Of a DNA stretch of 28,133 nt, positions 26,771-28,133 are shown piece by piece. The position numbers were made by a program, and so were the translations under genes. The notes beneath the pieces were generated by a model. That model worked only from the letters and a program-made list of their open reading frames with translations, searched no databases and had not been told where the DNA came from. The stretch's first letter is position 1. Each line of letters opens with the position of its first letter. The stretch spans positions 1 to 28,133 of the forward strand of contig JARGSG010000219.1 in assembly GCA_030374805.1 (NCBI GenBank). Direction: 5' to 3'. The DNA is from Gracilaria gracilis (lineage: Eukaryota > Rhodophyta > Florideophyceae > Gracilariales > Gracilariaceae).

Positions 26771-28133
26771 ATTTTCTTTACTTTATATACGGTATGCGAA
26801 GATATGACGTTCGCATCACGTGGTACATCTTTTTCGTCGATCTCATCATGAACCTTGATCCAATTATTGTCATGTTCCTTATCCCCCGCCTTCTGAGGGA
26901 TCCATAGTGGGACGAATTGCACTTCCCATGCTGACACTTGGCGAGAGCCCAATACCTCTTGCATGTTCTTGAGGACCTCTTGCTTTTCAGACTTCAAGTT
27001 GTGTCGCTCGGTCATCTCTGGATCTTTGATCAGCTTGTCCGTATAGCTCCCCATGTCTCTATACGTGCGCTCCCTCTCTGTCATGACTGACGTCATGAGG
27101 GAAGCTGTGCCCTGCATGATCTGCTCTCCCTCGCTCTCCGAATCTGGAGTCGGGGTGAGGTCGATATAATCTTCCATGGAGCCTTCGTAAAGCTCTCGTG
27201 CCAGTTCGGAGTTGGGGCGTAGACAGATATCTTCGTACGAGATCCTGAATATCGGACCTTTAGGCGTTCTTCTCACTTCCACGATAGGCCTGTGTGCCTT
27301 TACTACAACTTTACTGCGCCACTCGTCCGGGACGTTGTTCGTGGTTGTCTGGAAGTAGAATAGGACTTCATCACTGGGTTTTATACAAGACTCGGAGAGG
27401 TTCAAGTGGTCACGACCCTTCATCGCTCTCTGTAACGCTCTTGTAGACGACTGTTCCGTATAGGCGTTCAGCAGTTCTTCAGTCACGAGGCACCTCGGTG
27501 CTCCTAGAATAGAAGGGGCGTACCCCTTGGCTAGCTCCAAGGAGCTCAAGACCTTTGTGCTGCTGAAAAAATTTGATAGGAACATAGCCCGAGAGAGTAT
27601 GGTTTTATCCGTACCGATTGTCTTCTCCTTTTCCAGCCTTTCGAGGATACGCTTTATCACTCCGTTCTTCCTTTCCACGATGCCCGTCTTATTTTGACGT
27701 CTAACACGTCGGCTTTTAAATATGATTTCGCGACCTGACAAAAATCTCCTCACTTCACAACAATTGTATTCGTCGTCTGCCAACATTGCGTTAGGGGTTC
27801 CGTTTCGGTTGAGTTATTCTGTTTTCAGTATGGAGATGGCAGTACGAGCTTCTCGATTGTCTGCAATGACTGTCTCCGAGTAACCCGTCCCACAATCCAC
27901 GATAGATAAGACTAGGTACTTTGTACCTCGAATAGTACATAACACACGATCAACCTTAAACGCCTGGTTAACTTGGGTTATATAGATCTTCTTTGAAGGC
28001 AGTTTTATACCGGATTCTGCACATATAAGGCAATTATCTGATATGTAACGTGCTTCTCGCCTCACTATCTCGGGATCCTTACCAGCTCGCTCACATATCG
28101 CGACGATCTCCTCGAGATGAGCATGAGTAAGCC
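26770..28133 (-). pseudogene. pol: copia integrase and integrase-RT linker, 5' end outside the window
   Basis: A zinc-finger remnant (NCLICAESG) is followed by the catalytic core: Asp in QAFKVDRVL, Asp in MLADDEYNC and Glu in GIVERKNGVIKRI. A single in-frame TAA at 27816-27814 separates the first Asp from the second; after it the frame is open for more than 300 codons. The C-terminal module and an acidic linker (SESEGEQ) lead into the start of RT, DANVISSHTVYKVKK. The frame shifts near 26760. All three integrase catalytic residues are present. Confidence 0.85.

Larger units (their letters stand above)
25004..28133 (-). mobile_element. Ty1/copia element, 3' part, cut by the right window edge
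   Basis: On the minus strand integrase precedes RT and RNase H, the order that defines Ty1/copia (Pseudoviridae). The pol frame ends at 25371 and is followed after 36 nt by a polypurine tract and an LTR start TGTTAGATTC at 25325. Gag, protease and the 5' LTR lie outside the window. The left edge is my best guess from TGTTA/TAACA ends and could also be 24935. Several stops and frameshifts make this copy inactive. Confidence 0.88.

Noticed and set aside
1..28133. CRISPR arrays, rRNA or tRNA genes
   Set aside because: I saw no regularly spaced repeats, no rRNA-like stretches and no cloverleaf with A and B boxes. The tandem repeats found are only two units long.

Overview
The window is eukaryotic nuclear DNA made almost entirely of transposable-element remains. 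There is no operon structure, no rRNA or tRNA gene that I can see, and no intact ordinary host gene. The host is probably a protist or alga. One LTR element (16.7-22.0 kb) has the gag-pol layout I associate with Ty3/Gypsy elements of oomycetes. A GC-rich chromodomain element, a copia element and a PIF/Harbinger-like transposase lie beside it. An oomycete, another stramenopile or a red alga would all fit, and I cannot decide between them from sequence alone.

Layout. 1-4.6 kb is unique-looking, AT-moderate DNA with only weak gene candidates and several strong hairpins, two of which (2646-2733 and about 3357-3457) look like small foldback elements. 4588-16017 is a Ty3/Gypsy chromovirus on the + strand: 5' LTR, gag, protease, a pol lacking its reverse transcriptase core, RNase H, integrase, a very long linker and a chromodomain, then an antisense gene, then the 3' LTR. 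Its 5' LTR is split by a solo LTR of a related subfamily in the opposite orientation, with a perfect 5-bp target duplication. 16721-21998 is a complete but old Ty3/Gypsy element on the - strand with 261-bp LTRs and a perfect GCACC target duplication. About 23.2-24.35 kb (+) is a broken Harbinger-type (DDE_Tnp_4) transposase. From about 25.0 kb to the right edge lies the 3' part of a Ty1/copia element on the - strand, ending in an LTR with a good TATA box.

The most interesting object is the antisense gene at 15196-13364 inside the chromovirus. It has a 492-codon open frame from a well-placed ATG just inside the 3' LTR, one in-frame TAA, then 117 more open codons, and a poly(A) signal 21 nt past the final stop. 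It converges tail-to-tail with pol. The sense gag-pol of the same copy is riddled with frameshifts, has lost the RT domain, and carries Asp-to-His at the first integrase catalytic position. I do not recognise the antisense protein.

A second pattern is that almost all in-frame stops inside the pol frames of the two minus-strand elements are TAG (11 TAG, against 1 TAA and 1 TGA that do not coincide with a frameshift or a likely natural terminator). This fits CAG-to-TAG deamination in a CHG-type context, although UAG read-through cannot be excluded.
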